From assembly GCA_963730115.1 (NCBI GenBank), contig CAVSQM010000012.1:496001-560000 (forward strand): 64,000 nucleotides of DNA, in the 5' to 3' direction. Positions 1 to 9,499 of this stretch are shown piece by piece (within the stretch, counting starts at the first letter, position 1; every line of letters begins with the position of its first letter). The notes under the pieces were generated by a model. It was not told where the DNA came from, made no database searches, and worked only from the letters and a program-made list of their open reading frames with translations. Source of the stretch: DASQFQ01 sp963730115 (lineage in GTDB: Bacteria; Actinomycetota; Thermoleophilia; Solirubrobacterales; Solirubrobacteraceae). Both the position numbers and the translations under genes were made by a program.

Positions 1-531
1 CCCCGCTCCGAGCCGGAGCCCGTCAACGAGGCGCAGCGGTCGGCTCGGGTGCAGGCTCGGCTCGTCGCCGCCGTCGAGCGCGTCGGGGGGCCGGAGGCGG
101 TTCGCGAGGCCCTCTCTCCCCCGCGCCGTGAGGACGGGCAGACGATGAAGTGGTCCGCGGTCTGCTGCGAGCGCGCTGAAGGGCTCAAGCCCGGCGATCC
201 CGTCTTCCAGGCGTGGGTGCGGCTCGCCGCGACCCCCGTCCGCGAGGTCAAGGCCGTCACGCAGCCGCCGCGCGAGGAGCGCGGCCCGCGCCGCGGCGGA
301 GGCCGCCGCGACGGGCGCGGGCGCCAGGACCGCGGCCCCCGCGACGACCGGCCCGCCGGCCGCGAGGAGCTCGCCGCGCTCGGCCGCGACGGCGCCCTCC
401 GCCGCCAGGTCCGCATCATCGGCCTCGAGGACGATCAGAAGGACAAGCAGAGCCGCGAAGAGCAGCGGCGCGCCGAGCGCGACGCCAAGCGCAAGGCCGA
501 GGCCGAGCGCCTCGCCCGCCTCGGCTACTAG
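1..531 (+). CDS. Unknown charged protein, C-terminal part (cut by window edge)
   Basis: The reading frame is open from base 1 to the TAG at 529-531, so the true start lies left of the window; the GTG at 49 is only an internal possibility. The visible part has a short ordered stretch (a segment reading VRLAATPV), then an Arg/Gly/Asp-rich low-complexity linker. It ends in a Lys/Arg/Glu-rich, probably helical tail. I do not recognise the family. Its stop lies directly against the stop of the convergent STAS gene. Confidence 0.6.
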   Translation, partial: PRSEPEPVNEAQRSARVQARLVAAVERVGGPEAVREALSPPRREDGQTMKWSAVCCERAEGLKPGDPVFQAWVRLAATPVREVKAVTQPPREERGPRRGGGRRDGRGRQDRGPRDDRPAGREELAALGRDGALRRQVRIIGLEDDQKDKQSREEQRRAERDAKRKAEAERLARLGY

Positions 532-876
532 CTAGCCCGCGCCGCCGCCGCCGATCAGCTCGTCCGGGTCGTCGACGACCGGGAAGCGCTGATCGATCCG
601 CGTGACCTCGAGCAGGCGCGCGACCATCCCGCCGCCGCGGACGACCGCGAAGCGCATCCCGTGCTCGCGCGCCCGCAGCTCCGTGGCGAGGAGGACGCGG
701 ACGCCGGTGGAATCGAGGAACTGCAGCTCGCGCAGATCCGCGACCAGCAGCGAGCAGCCGTCCATCGCCGCCGCCAGCTCCTCGAGCGCCTGCGCCTCGG
801 TGGCGATGTCGAGATCGCCCGCCAGGGCGACGATCGCGGCGTCGTCGCGCCGCTCCAGGCTCGTCGAGAAGCTCAT
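532..876 (-). CDS. STAS-domain anti-sigma factor antagonist (RsbV/SpoIIAA-like)
   Basis: A 114-residue single STAS domain. The motif DSTGVRVLL around residues 55-63 carries the serine that is phosphorylated in this family. In partner switching, the unphosphorylated form binds the RsbW-type kinase and frees a sigma factor. It is the last gene of a three-gene minus-strand operon; its ATG overlaps the kinase stop (ATGA). The neighbouring kinase and SpoIIE phosphatase would set its phosphorylation state. No sigma factor lies nearby. Confidence 0.9.
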   Translation of the reverse strand: MSFSTSLERRDDAAIVALAGDLDIATEAQALEELAAAMDGCSLLVADLRELQFLDSTGVRVLLATELRAREHGMRFAVVRGGGMVARLLEVTRIDQRFPVVDDPDELIGGGGAG

Positions 877-1265
877 CGCCGCTTCAGCTCACACCACACG
901 ACATTCGCCTCACCATCGTGATCGACCCCCCATCGCTCCGCGAGCTGGTCGACCAGCACGAGGCCCCAGCCTCCCACATGACCCGGATCGGACGGCGGCC
1001 GCGGGGGCCGGAACCCCGGCCCCGGGTCGCGCACGGCGACCCGCACGGTGTCGCCCGAAGTCGCCACCGACAGCTGGAGCGGCTGCGTGGCGTCGAGCCC
1101 CGCGTGGCGCACGCTGTTGGTGACCAGCTCCGAGATCAGCAGCACGACGTCACCGAAGACGGACCCGAGGTGGCCGTCGAGGCCGGCGATCGCGTCCCGC
1201 GCCACCTTCGCCGAATGTGGCTCCGCCGGCAGCTCCAGCGCGATGAGCGGGTCGACTTTCTTCAT
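873..1265 (-). CDS. RsbW-like serine kinase / anti-sigma factor (HATPase domain)
   Basis: A 130-residue protein of the GHKL ATPase fold. The N-box region reads ISELVTNSVRHA, followed by a DPGPGF G1 box and GGWGLVLVD. Family members phosphorylate a STAS antagonist or bind sigma factors. The ATG at 1265-1263 overlaps the TGA of the upstream SpoIIE phosphatase and the stop overlaps the STAS start, so the three products are probably translated in balance. The frame is intact and distinct from the disrupted phosphatase frame, although a read-through frame joins them. Confidence 0.9.
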   Translation of the reverse strand: MKKVDPLIALELPAEPHSAKVARDAIAGLDGHLGSVFGDVVLLISELVTNSVRHAGLDATQPLQLSVATSGDTVRVAVRDPGPGFRPPRPPSDPGHVGGWGLVLVDQLAERWGVDHDGEANVVWCELKRR

Positions 1266-2336
1266 CGATCGCCTTCGGAGGCTACCGGCGCCAGATTCCG
1301 CGCCGCGAGCAGGCACACGTCGTCGCCCCCGGCCGGGGCGTACGCCGCCAGCGCCGCCTGCAGGCGCTCCACCAGCGCCGTCGCGCTCTCGCGCCCGTGC
1401 GCGGCCACCAGCGACCGCAGCCGCTCCTCCCCGAACCGCTCCGACGACCCGTTGCGCGCATCGAGGATCCCGTCCGTGTAGAGCAGCACGCCGGCCGCCT
1501 GCGCTCAGCGGCTCGCTCGAGCTCTCCACGTCCAGCACGGACTCCAGCCCCAGCGGCTGCCCCGCCCCCGCGGCGTCCAGCAGCGAACCGTCCTCGAGCC
1601 GCAGCGGCGGCGGATGCCCCGCGATCGCCCACGCCAGCGTCGCGTCGGCCGGCCGGTGCACCACGCACACCGCCGTCACGTAGTCGACCGACGTCCCCAC
1701 GCGGTCGACCAGCGCCGCGTTCGCGAGCCGCAGCAGACGCGCCGGGTCGTCCTCGAACGGCGCGAACGTCACGAGCGACGTGCGGACGAACACCGCCCGC
1801 CGCGCCGCCGTCACCCCCTTCCCCACCACGTCGCCGACCAGCAGCACCGTCGACCCCCGCGGCCCCTCGGCGGTGAGGAAGAAATCGCCACCCACGCCCT
1901 GCTCGGCCGGCACGTAGTGCGCCGCGAGCTCGAGCTCAGGCCGCGGCACCACGATCGCCGGCCGCAGCGCGTCCCGCACCGCCTCCGCCTCGTCGAGCTC
2001 CCGCGCCAGCGCCAGCTGGCGGTCGAACAGCCGCGCGACCAGCACCGCCACCAGCGAGAGCGCGAAGAGCCGGACGACCGCCGCCCACACCACCGTGTGC
2101 AGCTCGACGTCCATCGACGGGTCCAGCCGCTCGACCACGAAGAACGCCACCGCCGCCGTGACCGCCACGGCCACCCCGCCGCGCGCCCCGAACCACAGCG
2201 CCGCGAGCACGGTCGGCAGGACGAGCAGGTAGGTCGTGCCGATGTAGGTCGGGTCGTCGAGCACGAACCGCACCGCGAACAGCGCGAGGAACAGCCCGAT
2301 GACGATCGCCGCGCGCCGGGCGTCCGAGTCCCTCAT
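1262..2336 (-). CDS. Membrane SpoIIE-family PP2C phosphatase (frame-disrupted)
   Basis: The N-terminus has several hydrophobic segments (a DUF4118-like sensor arrangement), then a short helical linker and a SpoIIE/RsbU PP2C domain with GVGGDFF and GDVVGKG metal-binding motifs. The frame breaks near 1490-1500. Upstream of the break the frame reads SSEPLSAGG; the continuation VLLYTDGILDARNG lies in another frame and ends at 1262, overlapping the kinase ATG as ATGA. Removing one base gives a 357-residue protein with normal domain order. This is either a sequencing error or a recent mutation. Predicted role: dephosphorylating the STAS antagonist. Confidence 0.8.
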
Positions 2337-2376
2337 CCCGGCGCCAAGCCTAGTTCACCTAACATGCGGCCCGCCG

Positions 2377-3856
2377 ATGTCCGGAGCCACCTCCGCCCAG
2401 TACTCGCTGACCATCCGGGTCGAGATCGACCACCGCCCCGGCATGCTCGGCAAGGTCGCCGAGCGCGATCGGCGACGCCGGCGGCACGATCGGCTCCGTC
2501 GACCTCGTGAACCTCTCCGGCGGGCACACGCTGCGCGACATCACCGTCGACACCGCCGGCGACGAGCACGGCGCGCAGATCGTCGCCGCCATCGACGCCG
2601 TCGAGGGCGCCATGGTCATCGACAGCACCGACCGCACCCTGCGCATGCACGTCGGCGGCAAGATCGAGCAGCGCAACCGCCACCCGCTCAAGACCCGCGA
2701 CGACCTCAGCATGGCCTACACGCCCGGCGTCGCCCGCGTCTGCATGGCGATCCACGCCGACCGCGACAAGGCCTTCCAGTACACGATCAAGCGCAACACG
2801 GTCGCGGTCGTCTCCGACGGCTCCGCCGTCCTCGGCCTCGGCGACATCGGCCCCGAGGCGAGCATGCCGGTGATGGAGGGCAAGTGCATGCTCTTCAAGG
2901 AGTTCGCGGGCATCGACGCCTTCCCGATCGTCCTCAGCACCAAGGACACGGACGCGATCGTGGCCACCGTCGAGGCGATCGCCCCCGGCTTCGGCGGCAT
3001 CAACCTCGAGGACATCAGCGCCCCCCGCTGCTTCGAGATCGAGGACCGCCTGAAGGCGAGCCTCGACATCCCGGTCTTCCACGACGACCAGCACGGCACC
3101 GCGGTGGTCACGCTCGCCGCGCTCCTCAACGCGGTCAAGATCACCGGCAAGCGCCTCGAGGACCTCAACGTCCTGATCGTCGGCCTCGGCGCCGCCGGCG
3201 TCGCCGTCGGCAAGATCTTCGAGTCCGCCGGTGTCGGCAACCAGATCGTGTGCGACTCCAGGGGCGCGCTGCACACCCAGCGCGCCGACTACCTGGACGG
3301 CTCGATGCCGGACATCAAGCGCTGGTTCGCCGAGCACACCAACCCCGAGCAGCGCACCGGCGGCCCCGCCGACGTGATCGAGGGCGCCGACCTGTTCGTC
3401 GGCCTCTCCGGCGCCCGCGTGATGCCGCCCGCGGCGCTCGCGCGCATGAACCGCGACGCGATGGTCTTCGCGATGGCCAACCCCAACCCCGAGGTCACGC
3501 CCGAGGAGGCGGCGCCGTACGCGCGCATCATCGCCACCGGCCGCTCCGACTACCCGAACCAGATCAACAACGTCCTCTGCTTCCCCGGCGTCTTCCGCGG
3601 GGCGCTCGACGTCCGCGCCCGCGCCATCACCGAGGAGATGAAGATGGCCGCCGCCCGCGGCATCGCCGAGATCGTCGCCGACGACGAGCTGCGCGAGGAC
3701 TACATCGTCCCTTCGGTCTTCAACCGCGACGTGGCCGCCGCCGTCGCCGACGCGGTCGCCGCCCAGGCCAAGGAGCAGGGCACGGCGACGGCCGCCGGGG
3801 ACGAGGTGGGCTACGCCCCCGGCGACACGTCGGACTTCCGCGCGATCGACTCCTAA
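2377..3856 (+). CDS. NAD-dependent malic enzyme with N-terminal ACT domain (frame-disrupted)
   Basis: Oxidative decarboxylation of malate to pyruvate. An ACT domain begins at the ATG at 2377 (YSLTIRVEIDHRPGMLGKVA) and continues in another frame as AIGDAGGTIGSVDLVNLS. One surplus base near 2464 explains the break and gives 492 residues. The catalytic part has SDGSAVLGLGDIGP, KCMLFKEFAGIDA, EDISAPRCFEIE and FHDDQHGTA, then the NAD-binding region. ACT domains usually bind amino acids, so allosteric control is likely. The 3' end overlaps the convergent ABC permease by 4 bases. Confidence 0.88.
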
Positions 3857-4578
3857 GTGACGTCGCGCGGCACGGTGAGCCGCTGGGCGGCGAGCCCGAG
3901 GCCGGCGATCACGCCGCTCAGCGCGAGCGCCGCGTAGCCCCACGCCATCGGCTTGATCAGCCCGAGCGTGCTCTCGACCAGCGTGAACGGGAGGTAGTGC
4001 CCGGCCTCGCCCAGCCAGCCGCCGGCGATCTTCTCGGCGATCCAGACGCCGAAGATCACGACCATCGCGGTCGTCGGGTTGCGCGTGAGCGCCCCGACCA
4101 CCACGCCGAGCATGCCGCCCAGGACGGTCGCGACCGCGATGTGGCCCGCCATCAGCAGGCCGGCGTCGCCGAGGTCGAGCGTGTAGCCCTTGGAGCTCAC
4201 GACCGCCTCGGCGAGCGGGGCGGCGATCGCCGTCACCGCGAGCCCGACGACGAGCCCGACCAGCGCGTAGGTGATGAGCTTGGCCACCAGGACGCGGCGG
4301 CGCGCCGGGCTGGCGAGGAAGCGCTGCGAGATCGTGCGGTGGCGGTACTCGCCGGCGGCCGCGTTGGCCCCGAGCACGGCGAGGAAGAACACGGCCGCGT
4401 AGCCGATCGCGACGACCGTGTCGCGCAGCTCGGCCGGCGTGCTGAAGTTCTCGTCGCCGGCGTCGCCCATGGCGAGGCCGGCGGTCAGCAACGTGATGAG
4501 GAGCAGCCCGGCGGCCGCGTAGGCGGTGCTGCGCAGCGTGCGGAGCTTGAGCAGCTCCGCCTTGACGAGGGCGATCAT
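3853..4578 (-). CDS. ABC-2 type transporter permease
   Basis: A 241-residue integral membrane protein with about six hydrophobic segments. The start MIALVKAELLKLRTLRS is typical of ABC-2 permeases partnered with CcmA/NatA-type ATPases. The ATG at 4578 overlaps the ATPase stop (ATGA), so the two form one exporter operon. The substrate cannot be read from sequence; drug, peptide or lipid export are all possible. Confidence 0.85.
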   Translation of the reverse strand: MIALVKAELLKLRTLRSTAYAAAGLLLITLLTAGLAMGDAGDENFSTPAELRDTVVAIGYAAVFFLAVLGANAAAGEYRHRTISQRFLASPARRRVLVAKLITYALVGLVVGLAVTAIAAPLAEAVVSSKGYTLDLGDAGLLMAGHIAVATVLGGMLGVVVGALTRNPTTAMVVIFGVWIAEKIAGGWLGEAGHYLPFTLVESTLGLIKPMAWGYAALALSGVIAGLGLAAQRLTVPRDVT

Positions 4579-5474
4579 GCCGCCACCTCCAGATCGGGCG
4601 TGGTCGTGAGGTCGAAGAAGACGTCCTCGAGGTTCGAGGACTCGGCGACGATCTCGTGCAGCACGACGCCGTGGTCGAAGGCGAGCTGCCCGACCGCCGC
4701 CTGGCTCGAGCCGACCACGACCAGCGCGTCGACGCCGTCGTAGTCCGCGTCGAAGCCCCAGGCGGTGAGCACGTTGGCGAGCTTCTCGAGCTGCGGCGAG
4801 CGCACCCGCACGCGGGGTCCTCCGGCAGCGAGCGCCGCCAGCGGGCTGTGGGTGATCAGCTTGCCGTGGTTGATGACCACGACCTCGTCGACGGTCTGGG
4901 CGACCTCGGAGAGCACGTGGCTGGAGAGCAGCACCGTGCGCCCCTCGGCGGCCAGGCCGCGCAGGAAGTCGCGCAGCCAGCGGATGCCCTCGGGGTCGAG
5001 GCCGTTGGCGGGCTCGTCGAGCACGAGGATCTGGGGGTCGCCGAGCAGCGCCGCGGCGAGACCCAGACGCTGGGTCATGCCGAGCGAGAAGCCGCCCGAA
5101 CGGCGTCGCGCGGCGTCGCCGAGGTCGACGAGCTCGAGCATCTCGTCGGCGCGCGAGGCGGGGATGCCGCCCTCGGTCGCGAGCACGCGCAGGTGGTTGC
5201 GTGCGGTCCGCGCGGGATGCGAGGCGGCCTCGAGCATCACGCCGATCTGCGTCAGCGGATCGCGGAGCTCGGCGTACGGGAGGCCGTGGACGGTGGCCGT
5301 CCCGGTGGTGGGGGTGACCAGGCCGACCAGCGAGCGGAGGGTGGTCGTCTTGCCCGATCCGTTGGGACCGAGGAAGCCGACCACCTTCCCCTCGTCGATG
5401 TCGAAGCTCAGGTCGTCGACGGCCCGTACCGGGCCGAAGTCCTTTGTCAGGTTGGTAATCGAGATGATGGGCAT
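4575..5474 (-). CDS. ABC exporter ATP-binding protein
   Basis: A 299-residue ATPase with Walker A GPNGSGKTT, signature region SLGMTQRLGLA and Walker B ILVLDEPANGLDP, followed by a C-terminal extension as in the CcmA/NatA group. It energises the permease encoded immediately downstream. The ATG at 5474 gives MPIISITNLTKDFG, the usual start of this family. Confidence 0.92.
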   Translation of the reverse strand: MPIISITNLTKDFGPVRAVDDLSFDIDEGKVVGFLGPNGSGKTTTLRSLVGLVTPTTGTATVHGLPYAELRDPLTQIGVMLEAASHPARTARNHLRVLATEGGIPASRADEMLELVDLGDAARRRSGGFSLGMTQRLGLAAALLGDPQILVLDEPANGLDPEGIRWLRDFLRGLAAEGRTVLLSSHVLSEVAQTVDEVVVINHGKLITHSPLAALAAGGPRVRVRSPQLEKLANVLTAWGFDADYDGVDALVVVGSSQAAVGQLAFDHGVVLHEIVAESSNLEDVFFDLTTTPDLEVAA

Positions 5475-5569
5475 GTGACATCCATGATCCGGAGCGCCCC
5501 GCCCCGCCGCGAGCGTGCTGGCCGGTGTGGCGGGGTGAACGCAGAGGAACCCTCCCCCGTACCTGTCGC

Positions 5570-6451
5570 ATGAACGTCACCGTCACCGGAGCCAGCGGCC
5601 TCATCGGCAGCGAGCTGGTCGAACGCCTGCGTGCCCGCGGCGACGAGGTCACCACCCTCTCGCGCAACCCCTCCGGCCCCGGCGCGGTGCGCTGGATGCC
5701 CGAGCAGGAGCCTGCCCCCAAGGCCGCCCTCGACGGCCGCGACGCCGTCATCCACCTCGCGGGCGAGAACGTCGCCCAGCGCTGGAACGACGACGCCAAG
5801 CGCCGCATCCTCCAGTCGCGCGAGCTCGGCACCCGCAACCTCGTGGCCGGGATCGAGGCCGCCGACCCGCGCCCGCGCGTGCTCATCTCCTCCTCCGCGG
5901 TGGGCTACTACGGCCCGCACGGCGACGAGGAGGTCGACGAGCGCACGCCGGCCGGCGACGGCTTCCTCGCCGAGGTGTGCGTGGTGTGGGAGCGCGAGGC
6001 CCACCGGGCCGCCGACCTCGGGCTGCGCGTCGTCTGCCTCCGCACCGGCGTCGTGCTGGACCGCGGCGGCCCCGCGCTGGCGAAGATGCTCCCGTTCTTC
6101 AAGCTCGGCGTCGGCGGGCCCGTCGGCGGCGGCGACCAGTACATGGCGTGGATCCACGTCGACGACATGGTCGGCCTCTACCTTGCGGCGCTCGACGGCG
6201 AGGCGTGGCGCGGCCCCGTCAACGCCACCGCGCCGACGCCGGTGACCAACACGACGTTCTCGCGCGCTCTCGGCAAGGCGCTCCACCGCCCCGCCGTCGC
6301 GCCCGTGCCCGCGTTCGCGGTGCGCGCGCTCTACGGCGGGATGGCCGAGATCGTCACCGAGGGCCAGCGGGTGATCCCGCGCAAGGCGCAGGAGCTCGGG
6401 TACGCGTTCGCGCACCCCGACCTCGACGAGGCGCTGCGCGCCGCGCTCTGA
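5570..6451 (+). CDS. TIGR01777 / YfcH-type NAD(P)-dependent epimerase-like protein
   Basis: A 293-residue extended SDR protein. The Rossmann motif TGASGLIGSEL begins at residue 6, with the family hallmarks HLAGENVAQRW, SSAVGYYGPHGDEEVDE, TGVVLDRGGPALAKML and MAWIHVDDMVGLYL. The substrate of this subfamily is not known. I chose the ATG at 5570; a longer frame starts at 5525 but adds residues that do not fit the family. It is divergent from the ABC exporter. Confidence 0.9.
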   Translation: MNVTVTGASGLIGSELVERLRARGDEVTTLSRNPSGPGAVRWMPEQEPAPKAALDGRDAVIHLAGENVAQRWNDDAKRRILQSRELGTRNLVAGIEAADPRPRVLISSSAVGYYGPHGDEEVDERTPAGDGFLAEVCVVWEREAHRAADLGLRVVCLRTGVVLDRGGPALAKMLPFFKLGVGGPVGGGDQYMAWIHVDDMVGLYLAALDGEAWRGPVNATAPTPVTNTTFSRALGKALHRPAVAPVPAFAVRALYGGMAEIVTEGQRVIPRKAQELGYAFAHPDLDEALRAAL

Positions 6452-6463
6452 CTGGCCTACGGC

Positions 6464-6766
6464 CTACTTCGAGATCGCGGTCTCGCCGTGGCCGCCGGCG
6501 GAGGCCTCGCCGGCCATCTCGGTCTCGCGCGGCTTCTGGCGCGGCTGCCACGGCTTGCGCTCGTGCCACTCGGCGGTGGCGTCCTTCGGCGGGATCACGA
6601 GCCAGATGACCACGCCGACCACGGTGAGGAGGAGCCCGGTGCCGAGCCCGGCCTTCTCGCCGTAGCCCTTCGAGCGCGAGAGCTCGGCCGAGAAGATCGC
6701 GCTGAGCAGCCACGCGTACAGGAGGTAGAGGTAGACGGCGCCGCCGGCGGCGAAGACGGGAGTCAT
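6464..6766 (-). CDS. Small two-helix membrane protein coupled to livF
   Basis: A 100-residue protein with two predicted transmembrane segments, AGGAVYLYLLYAWLLSAIF near the N-terminus and GLLLTVVGVVIWLVI around residues 45-59, then a charged hydrophilic tail. I do not recognise the family. Its ATG overlaps the livF stop (ATGA), so it is translated with the amino-acid importer and may be an accessory subunit. That role is inferred from position only. Confidence 0.75.
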   Translation of the reverse strand: MTPVFAAGGAVYLYLLYAWLLSAIFSAELSRSKGYGEKAGLGTGLLLTVVGVVIWLVIPPKDATAEWHERKPWQPRQKPRETEMAGEASAGGHGETAISK

Positions 6767-7509
6767 GTGCCCAGGTACGCCTTCATCACCTCGGGGTCGT
6801 TGCGCAGCGACTCCGAGTCGTTGGACAGGGCCACCTTGCCGGTCTCCAGCACGTAGCCGCGCTGGGAGACGTCGAGGGCGTAGTTGGCGTTCTGCTCGAC
6901 CAGCAGGATCGTGACCCCGCGCGCGTTGATCTCGCGGATGATCTCGTAGATCTTGTCGACGATCACCGGCGCGAGGCCGAGCGACGGCTCGTCGAGCAGC
7001 AGCAGCTTCGGGTTGGCCATCAGCGCCCGCCCGATCGCGAGCATCTGCTGCTCGCCGCCGGACATCGTGCCGCCCTTCTGCTTCTCGCGCTCCTTGAGGC
7101 GCGGGAACAACTCGTACACGCGGTCGATGTCCTCGCGGATGCTGGTGTCGTTGCGGGTGAAGGCGCCCATCTCGAGGTTCTCGAGCACGGTCATGCGCGA
7201 GAACACGCGCCGGCCCTCCGGCGCCTGCGCGATCCCGAGCTCGGCGACCTGGTAGCCCAGCAGGCCGTGGATCTCGCGGCCGCGGAACTTGATCTTGCCG
7301 AGCTTGGGCGGGTTGAGCCCGGAGATCGAGCGCAGCGTCGTCGACTTGCCGGCGCCGTTGGAGCCGATCAGCGTGACGATCTCGCCCTCGTTGACGGTCA
7401 GCGAGATGCCCTTCAGCGCCTCGATCGAGCCGTAGAAGGTGTGGATGTCCTCGACCTCGAGGACCGGCGTGCCGCCGTTGGTCGCCGCGGCGCCGTTGCC
7501 GTCGCTCAT
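6763..7509 (-). CDS. livF: Branched-chain amino acid ABC transporter ATPase LivF
   Basis: A 248-residue ATPase. Walker A GSNGAGKSTT, signature MSGGEQQMLAIGRAL and Walker B LLLLDEPSLGLAP are all intact, with the LivF-typical C-terminal EVMKAYLG. It is one of two cytoplasmic ATPases of the high-affinity Leu/Ile/Val importer. The start overlaps the livG stop (ATGA). Confidence 0.95.
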   Translation of the reverse strand: MSDGNGAAATNGGTPVLEVEDIHTFYGSIEALKGISLTVNEGEIVTLIGSNGAGKSTTLRSISGLNPPKLGKIKFRGREIHGLLGYQVAELGIAQAPEGRRVFSRMTVLENLEMGAFTRNDTSIREDIDRVYELFPRLKEREKQKGGTMSGGEQQMLAIGRALMANPKLLLLDEPSLGLAPVIVDKIYEIIREINARGVTILLVEQNANYALDVSQRGYVLETGKVALSNDSESLRNDPEVMKAYLGT

Positions 7510-8294
7510 GCCTGGCTCCCCAGATAGGCCTCGATGACGCGCGGGTTCTCCCGCACCTCCTGCGGCGTGCCGGCCGCGATCTTCTCGCCACCGTCGAGCA
7601 CCGTGATGTGGTCGGAGACGTTCATGACCACCTTCATGTCGTGCTCGATCAGCAGCAGCGAGATGCCGCGCTCGGAGCGCAGCTTCTCCATCAGCGAGCG
7701 CAGCTCCTCGGACTCCTGCGGGTTCATGCCCGCCGTCGGCTCGTCGAGCAGCAGCAGCTGCGGGTCCGACGCCAGCGCGCGCGCGATCTCGAGCCGGCGC
7801 TGGTCGCCGTAGGGCAGGCTGACGGCGAGGTCCTGGTGGCGGCGCGGGATGCCGACCAGCTTGAGCAGCTCGCGCGAGTACTCCTCGACCTCCTTCTCCT
7901 CGCGACGCACGAACGGCGTGTGGAAGATGGAGCCGGTGATGCGCGCCTTCATGCGCGCGTGGCGGCCGACCTGCACGTTCTCGAGCACCGTCATCGTCTT
8001 GAACAGCTTGATGTTCTGGAACGTGCGCGCGACCCCGGCCTGGGTGACGATGTGCGGCGCCTTCGCGGTGATGTCGCGCCCGTTGAACACGACCTGGCCG
8101 GTGGTCGGCTTGTAGAGGCCGGTCATGCAGTTGAAGAACGTGGTCTTGCCGGCGCCGTTCGGCCCGATGATGGCCACGATCGACTTGTGCGGGACCACGA
8201 AGTCGACATCGTTGACGGCCACCAGGCCGCCGAACCGCTTGGTGACACCGATCGCCTCGAGGACGTTGCCGTTGGTGGGCGGAACCTCGCTCAC
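7506..8294 (-). CDS. livG: Branched-chain amino acid ABC transporter ATPase LivG
   Basis: A 262-residue ATPase with Walker A GPNGAGKTTF, signature region SLPYGDQRRLEIARAL, Walker B LLLLDEPTAGMNP and the LivG-typical ending RVIEAYLG. The GTG start at 8294-8292 overlaps the TGA of livM (GTGA). The signature has GDQ in place of the common GEQ, which occurs in this family. It pairs with LivF. Confidence 0.95.
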   Translation of the reverse strand: MSEVPPTNGNVLEAIGVTKRFGGLVAVNDVDFVVPHKSIVAIIGPNGAGKTTFFNCMTGLYKPTTGQVVFNGRDITAKAPHIVTQAGVARTFQNIKLFKTMTVLENVQVGRHARMKARITGSIFHTPFVRREEKEVEEYSRELLKLVGIPRRHQDLAVSLPYGDQRRLEIARALASDPQLLLLDEPTAGMNPQESEELRSLMEKLRSERGISLLLIEHDMKVVMNVSDHITVLDGGEKIAAGTPQEVRENPRVIEAYLGSQA

Positions 8295-9499
8295 GGCTGC
8301 TTCACCTCGATCAGCGAGTCCTCGAACTCGTCCTCGTGCAGCTCGATCTTGCGCCTGCGGTTCGGGAGGAAGCCCTCCGGCCGGAGCACCATCATCACCA
8401 GCAGCAGGAAGCCGAAGATGCCGAACGAGATCGACGTCACGTCGAACTCGAGGCCGAACTTCTCCGGCACGCCGTTGAGCTCCGGCAGCAGGAAGCGGTT
8501 GATCATCGACAGCGCGACCGCGCCGAGGATCACGCCGGCGAGGTTGCCCATGCCGCCGAGGATGATCATGCAGAGGATGAAGACCGAGAAGCCGAACTCG
8601 AACTGGTCGACGTTGATCGTGTTCTGGAAGACGCCGAGGAAGACGCCCGCGAAGCCGCCGATCGCCGCGCCGATCGCGTAGGCCCACAGCTTGACCCGCA
8701 CGAGGTGGACGCCCATCGCGGCGGCGGCGACCTCGTCCTCGCGGACGGCGATCCAGGCTCGGCCCAGGCGCGAGTCGCGCAGGCGGATGTTGATGAACAG
8801 CACGACCAGCAGCATCCCCAGCGCGATGAAGTAGAACGGCGTGATGTCGATGCGGGTGATCTCGTCGAGGCCCGGGACCGGGAAGTACGGCTTGTCGACC
8901 GGGGTGATGCCCTGGCGGCCGTTGGAGATGTCGAGGTCGCCGAACCCGAACGGGCCGCTGGTCGAGAGCTCGAACACGCGCGGCACGATCTCGCCGAACG
9001 CGAGCGTCACGACCGCGAGGTAGTCGCCGCGCAGACGCAGCGTCGGCGCACCCAGAATCGCCCCCCACAGCGCCGTGAACGCCGCGGCGATGCAGGCCAC
9101 GAAGAAGAAGTTGATGTGGATGCCCGGCAGCGTCTTGGTCTGCTCGGCGACCAGGATGTGGACGTTGGAGTCGGCGAAGTGGCCGGACATGAACCAGCCG
9201 GCGACGAACGCGCCGATCGCGAAGAACGCGACGTAGCCGAGGTCGAGCAGGCCCGCGAAGCCGACGACGATGTTCAGGCCCAGGGCCATCATCACGTAGG
9301 CCAGAGTCGTGATGATCGACTCGTACAGCCCGTCGTTGAACTCGGAGCCGTAGAGGCCGTACAGGATCGCGACGAGGAGCCAGAGGATCCCCCACGCCCA
9401 GTTCGGGAGCAGCCCGGCGACCGTGTTGAACGCGTCGCCGACCGGGGCGAGCCGCGAGCGGCCGTGGGCGGACGAGCGGGTCTTGGTCGCGCCGCTCAT
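8291..9499 (-). CDS. livM: Branched-chain amino acid ABC transporter permease LivM
   Basis: A 402-residue polytopic permease. LivM hallmarks include LGLNIVVGFAGLLDLGYVAFFAIGA, TLRLRGDYLAVVTLAFGEI and GRAWIAVREDEVAAAAMG. An N-terminal extension of about 30 hydrophilic residues precedes the first helix, and the C-terminus is acidic. I chose the ATG at 9499 (MSGATKT) because it overlaps the livH stop as ATGA. Confidence 0.95.
   Translation of the reverse strand: MSGATKTRSSAHGRSRLAPVGDAFNTVAGLLPNWAWGILWLLVAILYGLYGSEFNDGLYESIITTLAYVMMALGLNIVVGFAGLLDLGYVAFFAIGAFVAGWFMSGHFADSNVHILVAEQTKTLPGIHINFFFVACIAAAFTALWGAILGAPTLRLRGDYLAVVTLAFGEIVPRVFELSTSGPFGFGDLDISNGRQGITPVDKPYFPVPGLDEITRIDITPFYFIALGMLLVVLFINIRLRDSRLGRAWIAVREDEVAAAAMGVHLVRVKLWAYAIGAAIGGFAGVFLGVFQNTINVDQFEFGFSVFILCMIILGGMGNLAGVILGAVALSMINRFLLPELNGVPEKFGLEFDVTSISFGIFGFLLLVMMVLRPEGFLPNRRRKIELHEDEFEDSLIEVKQP

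Noticed and set aside
873..2336. A single phosphatase-kinase fusion of 487 residues
   Set aside because: The middle of the frame is nonsense, while the phosphatase continues in another frame and ends with an ATGA overlap on the kinase start.
2333..3943. A 536-codon minus-strand ORF opposite the malic enzyme
   Set aside because: Asp/Val/Ala/Arg-rich antisense shadow of a clear enzyme gene.
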